In this document: positions 61,584 to 64,000 of the stretch, one piece after another | Position numbering within the stretch: position 1 is the stretch's first letter | How the letters are laid out: the number at the start of each line of letters is the position of its first letter | Assembly (NCBI RefSeq): GCF_001907245.1 | Contig: NZ_MQSU01000002.1 | Span: forward strand, 62,001-126,000 | Length of the DNA: 64,000 nucleotides | Direction of reading: 5' to 3' | From: Boudabousia liubingyangii | Lineage (GTDB): Bacteria; Actinomycetota; Actinomycetes; Actinomycetales; Actinomycetaceae | Program-made: the position numbers and the translations under genes | The notes under the pieces: generated by a model | The model's input: the letters and a program-made list of their open reading frames with translations, nothing else | Database searches by the model: none | What the model was told of the DNA's origin: nothing

Positions 61584-62561
61584 ATGGAAATTGACATGAA
61601 AGCACTGAGGATGGTGGAGTCCGAAAAGGGCGTCTCCATGGACACTCTAGTGGATGCTATCCGAGTAGCCCTTTTGAAGGCTTACCACAATATGCCCGGC
61701 GCGATCCGGGATGCCCGTGTCGATATCGACGAGAAGACCGGTCAGGTCAGCGTCCTCGCCACGGAAATCGACGAAGAAGGCAACCCAATCGGCGAATTCG
61801 ACGATACTCCCGCCGGTTTCGGTCGCATTGCTACGGCCACCGTGCGTTCTGTGATCGTCCAGCGCCTTCGCGAAGCCCAGGATGCTGAAGTGCTAGGCGC
61901 CTTTAAAGACAAGGCCGGCACCGTTATTTCCGGTATTGTCCAGCAGGGTCGTGACCCGCGCGTCCTCAAGGTCGATATTGGCGAGTTCGAAGCCGTCCTA
62001 CCCGAATCAGAACAGGTTCCCGGTGAACACCTCAAGCACGGCCAGTGGATTCGCGCTTACGTCGTCGAGGTCGCCCGCACCGAACGCGGCCCGCGCGTCC
62101 TACTTTCCCGTACCCACCCCGGCCTCGTAAAGGGCGTCTTTGCCCGCGAAGTTCCGGAAATCGAAAAGGGTGACGTGGTCATCGAATCTGTCGCTCGCGA
62201 AGCTGGACACCGTTCCAAGATCGCCGTTCGCGCCACCGTCAAGGACCTAAACGCCAAGGGTGCTTGCATTGGTCCAATGGGCCAGCGCGTTCGTGCCGTG
62301 ATGAACGAACTGGGTGGCGAAAAGATCGACATTATCGATTTCTCGGTCGAACCTGAAGAGTACATTGCTAATGCTCTTTCCCCGGCCCGCGTCTCTACCA
62401 TCGAAATCATTGATTACGATGAGAAGCTAGCGCGCGTGGTGGTGCCAGATTTCCAGCTGTCCTTGGCCATCGGTAAGGAGGGGCAGAATGCCCGTCTAGC
62501 GGCCCGTTTGACCGGTTGGAAGATCGATATTCACTCAGATGCGGAAGAAGGTCTGGAATAG
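61584..62561 (+). CDS. nusA: Transcription termination/antitermination protein NusA
   Basis: A 325-aa actinobacterial-length NusA. The N-terminal RNA polymerase-binding domain, the S1 domain ([20 protein letters not shown]) and two KH domains ([20 protein letters not shown] and [19 protein letters not shown]) are present. The acidic AR domains of enterobacterial NusA are absent, as usual here. Starts 3 bp after rimP. Confidence 0.96.
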   Translation: MEIDMKALRMVESEKGVSMDTLVDAIRVALLKAYHNMPGAIRDARVDIDEKTGQVSVLATEIDEEGNPIGEFDDTPAGFGRIATATVRSVIVQRLREAQDAEVLGAFKDKAGTVISGIVQQGRDPRVLKVDIGEFEAVLPESEQVPGEHLKHGQWIRAYVVEVARTERGPRVLLSRTHPGLVKGVFAREVPEIEKGDVVIESVAREAGHRSKIAVRATVKDLNAKGACIGPMGQRVRAVMNELGGEKIDIIDFSVEPEEYIANALSPARVSTIEIIDYDEKLARVVVPDFQLSLAIGKEGQNARLAARLTGWKIDIHSDAEEGLE

Positions 62562-62597
62562 TTCCAGTTCTGATTCGCTAGCTGAGCGAAATGCTTG

Positions 62598-62646
62598 AAC
62601 TCCTTGGGGAGAGGCCGTTAGTTGCCTTGCTCCCCAAGGAGTTTTT
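62598..62646 (+). terminator. Rho-independent terminator between nusA and ylxR
   Basis: AACTCCTTGGGGAG (62598-62611) pairs perfectly with CTCCCCAAGGAGTT (62630-62643) across an 18-nt loop, followed by a T5 run. Its place inside the nusA-infB operon suggests NusA-sensitive attenuation. The rest of the gap to ylxR holds no clear element. Confidence 0.85.
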
Positions 62647-62767
62647 ACTTTTTAGACACGCCCGAAGGTGCAAGGACGTGACTTATCTATCCCTAAAGGG
62701 CTTTTTTGGCCGTAACCGACTAGTATTAAGTTGATTGTGTATTAAAACTTTTTAAGGAGTTTGCTTT

Positions 62768-63037
62768 TTGTCAGAGCCAACGCTTCCAACTCGCACCTGT
62801 GTGGGATGTCGGAATCGTGAATCCCGTGGTCAGTTGACCCGGTTGGTTGTGATTGATGGTGAGCTTTGTTTGGACCCGCGTGCCTCTCTTCCGGGACGAG
62901 GCGTTTGGGTTCACAATCGGGCCTGTTTTGAACGGGCCAGTAAACGGAACACTTTCCAGAATGCCCTGCGGGTAAAGACCCTGCAGGTGCCTTCAGCCTT
63001 AGCCGGGCAGATCCCGGCCGAGGAATCCGATTCGTAA
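62768..63037 (+). CDS. ylxR: YlxR (DUF448) RNA-binding protein
   Basis: An 89-aa protein. RTCVGCRNRESRGQLTRLV and LPGRGVWVH are the DUF448 motifs (CVGC and GRGA-like). Family members bind RNA, and some affect RNase P or transcription. TTG start at 62768 with AAGGAG about 10 bp upstream. It lies between nusA and infB, its standard place. Confidence 0.93.
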   Translation: MSEPTLPTRTCVGCRNRESRGQLTRLVVIDGELCLDPRASLPGRGVWVHNRACFERASKRNTFQNALRVKTLQVPSALAGQIPAEESDS

Positions 63038-63135
63038 GGTGCGAGTCGCTGCGTAGCAGAAGAAAGCGGGTTGGAAGCTGATGGGCACCCGATGAGTACC
63101 CAGCCATGAGCTGCCAGCAAGAGTAAACCGCCTGC

Positions 63136-63164
63136 CCTGTTCGGGGTGGGCCCCAGAACAGGAG
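63136..63164 (+). promoter_or_regulatory. Hairpin overlapping the infB ribosome binding site
   Basis: CCTGTTC and GGGG (63136-63146) pair with CCCC and GAACAGG (63151-63162) with one bulged A. The distal arm includes the first half of the GGAG (63161-63164) that precedes the infB GTG. It could lower infB translation. The remaining gap from 63038 is featureless. Confidence 0.5.
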
Positions 63165-63168
63165 AAAC

Positions 63169-64000
63169 GTGGCAAAGTTGCGTGTTCACGAGCTCGCCAA
63201 AGAGCTCGGTATTAGCAGTAAAGAACTGCTTGAAGTCTTACGTACGAACGGTGAGTTCGTAAAATCAGCCTCTTCTAGTATTGAAGAGCCCGTCGCCCGA
63301 CGGATTCGGGAAAAGGTCCAGGCGGAAAAGCCGGCCGCAAAATCTGAAGAGGCCGCAAAGCCCCAGAAGAGTGCAGCTAAGAAGCCCGCTGCCAAGTCTA
63401 CCGCCGCTAAGAGTGGCGATAAGGAAAAGGCTGCGACCCCGAAACCTGCCGCTAAGAAGCCGGCTGCCCCCAAGGCACCCAAGGCTGCGGCAGAAAAGAA
63501 GTCTGAGGCCGCCCCGGCAGCACCTGCTGCTCCGACCGGCAATGCCCCTAAGCCCGCCTCGGCTCCTAAGCCGGCCGCGCCGGCTCGTAAGAGCGCCGCT
63601 ACCGGCAACGCCCCCAAGCCGCAGACTGGTCCCAAGCCTAAGCCCGCTGCCCGTGGTGGCAACACCGGCGCCAAGCCCGGTGAAGGTATGCCTCGTCCGG
63701 GTGGTTCCGGTGGCGCTCGTCCCGGCCCCCGTCCTGGTAATAACCCCTTCTCTCCGCAGCAGGGTATGCCTCGTCCGGGTGGTTCCGGTGGTGCTCGTCC
63801 CGGCCCCCGTCCTGGTGGCGGTGGCGGCCGTAACGGCGCTAAGAATGCTGAAGGTGGCGCACCGGCTCCTCGCGGTGGACGCGGCGGACGCGGTGGCTCA
63901 CGCCCCAACCCGAATATGATGCCCGGCCAGAGTGCCGCGCCTCGTGCTGAAGCAGACGCACCGACCACTAACGGTCGTGGTGGCGGTCGCGGTCGCGGCT
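63169..64000 (+). CDS. infB: Translation initiation factor IF-2, N-terminal part (runs off the window)
   Basis: Starts with GTG as [20 protein letters not shown], the IF2-N domain, then a long Lys/Ala/Pro linker and a Gly/Arg-rich region typical of actinobacterial IF-2. Two 18-residue copies of [18 protein letters not shown] (63685-63738 and 63763-63816) lie in it. The GTPase domain is beyond position 64000. Start chosen by GGAG 4 bp upstream. Confidence 0.95.
   Translation, partial: MAKLRVHELAKELGISSKELLEVLRTNGEFVKSASSSIEEPVARRIREKVQAEKPAAKSEEAAKPQKSAAKKPAAKSTAAKSGDKEKAATPKPAAKKPAAPKAPKAAAEKKSEAAPAAPAAPTGNAPKPASAPKPAAPARKSAATGNAPKPQTGPKPKPAARGGNTGAKPGEGMPRPGGSGGARPGPRPGNNPFSPQQGMPRPGGSGGARPGPRPGGGGGRNGAKNAEGGAPAPRGGRGGRGGSRPNPNMMPGQSAAPRAEADAPTTNGRGGGRGRG

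Noticed and set aside
63186-63968. Long open frame on the minus strand opposite infB
   Set aside because: It is a Gly/Pro/Ala-rich shadow of the low-complexity IF-2 linker, with no start signal.

Overview
The window is a chromosomal segment of an actinobacterium of moderate GC content, most likely from the Actinomycetaceae or a close relative. I infer this from the conserved gene order (lepA-hemW-hrcA-dnaJ-rsmE-phoH-ybeY-era-recO-uppS-zur-glyS-dus-dgt-dnaG), the GTG and TTG starts, a CIRCE/HrcA system, a DtxR-like iron box, and DUF3097, DUF853 and DUF2218 proteins. No species can be named from sequence alone. A striking trait is heavy use of the leucine codon CTA, and with it the tetranucleotide CTAG, in genes that look highly expressed.

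Layout. 1-8.3 kb: the 3' end of clpP, then a complete xylose module (ROK regulator xylR, divergent from xylA-xylB-xylF-xylG-xylH). 8.4-10 kb: clpX and a small chorismate mutase. 10-17.5 kb, minus strand: long-chain acyl-CoA ligase, valS, proC and a HerA-like DUF853 ATPase. 17.6-21.1 kb: comEA-comEC-holA. 21.3-22.4 kb, minus: rpsT and a PemK-like protein. 22.6-26.6 kb: lepA-trmB-hemW. 26.6-34 kb: an accessory block with a lipoprotein of unknown role, an NmrA-like reductase, a GH20 hexosaminidase, and a minus-strand zinc ABC transporter (znuA-znuC-znuB) with a DedA protein. 34-43.7 kb: DUF3097, then hrcA-dnaJ-rsmE-phoH-ybeY-CBS/CorC-era-recO-uppS. 43.8-49.3 kb: zur, then a LacI-type regulator divergent from malE-malF-malG. 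49.5-58.8 kb: glyS, YibE/F, dus, an iron-box DUF2218 gene, a degenerate GH13 protein, dgt and dnaG. 58.9-59.7 kb: two tRNA genes around an unknown gene. 59.8-64 kb: a lipoprotein divergent from rimP-nusA-ylxR-infB; infB runs off the end.

How the parts work together. The backbone is translation, replication and protein quality control. Three accessory nutrient modules interrupt it: xylose between clpP and clpX, amino-sugar/zinc functions between hemW and hrcA, and maltose-type sugar uptake between zur and glyS. Each regulated module carries a visible candidate operator: a 16-bp motif shared by the xylR/xylA and xylG upstream regions, a Zur-like box inside the znuA promoter with zur itself 10 kb away, CIRCE before hrcA, LacI-like sites between malR and malE, and a DtxR-like box before the DUF2218 gene.

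No CRISPR array, insertion sequence, prophage, integrase or canonical defence island was found. The most unusual item is a GH13-fold protein beside dgt that appears to have lost all three catalytic residues. There is no stretch over 300 bases without a gene or RNA.
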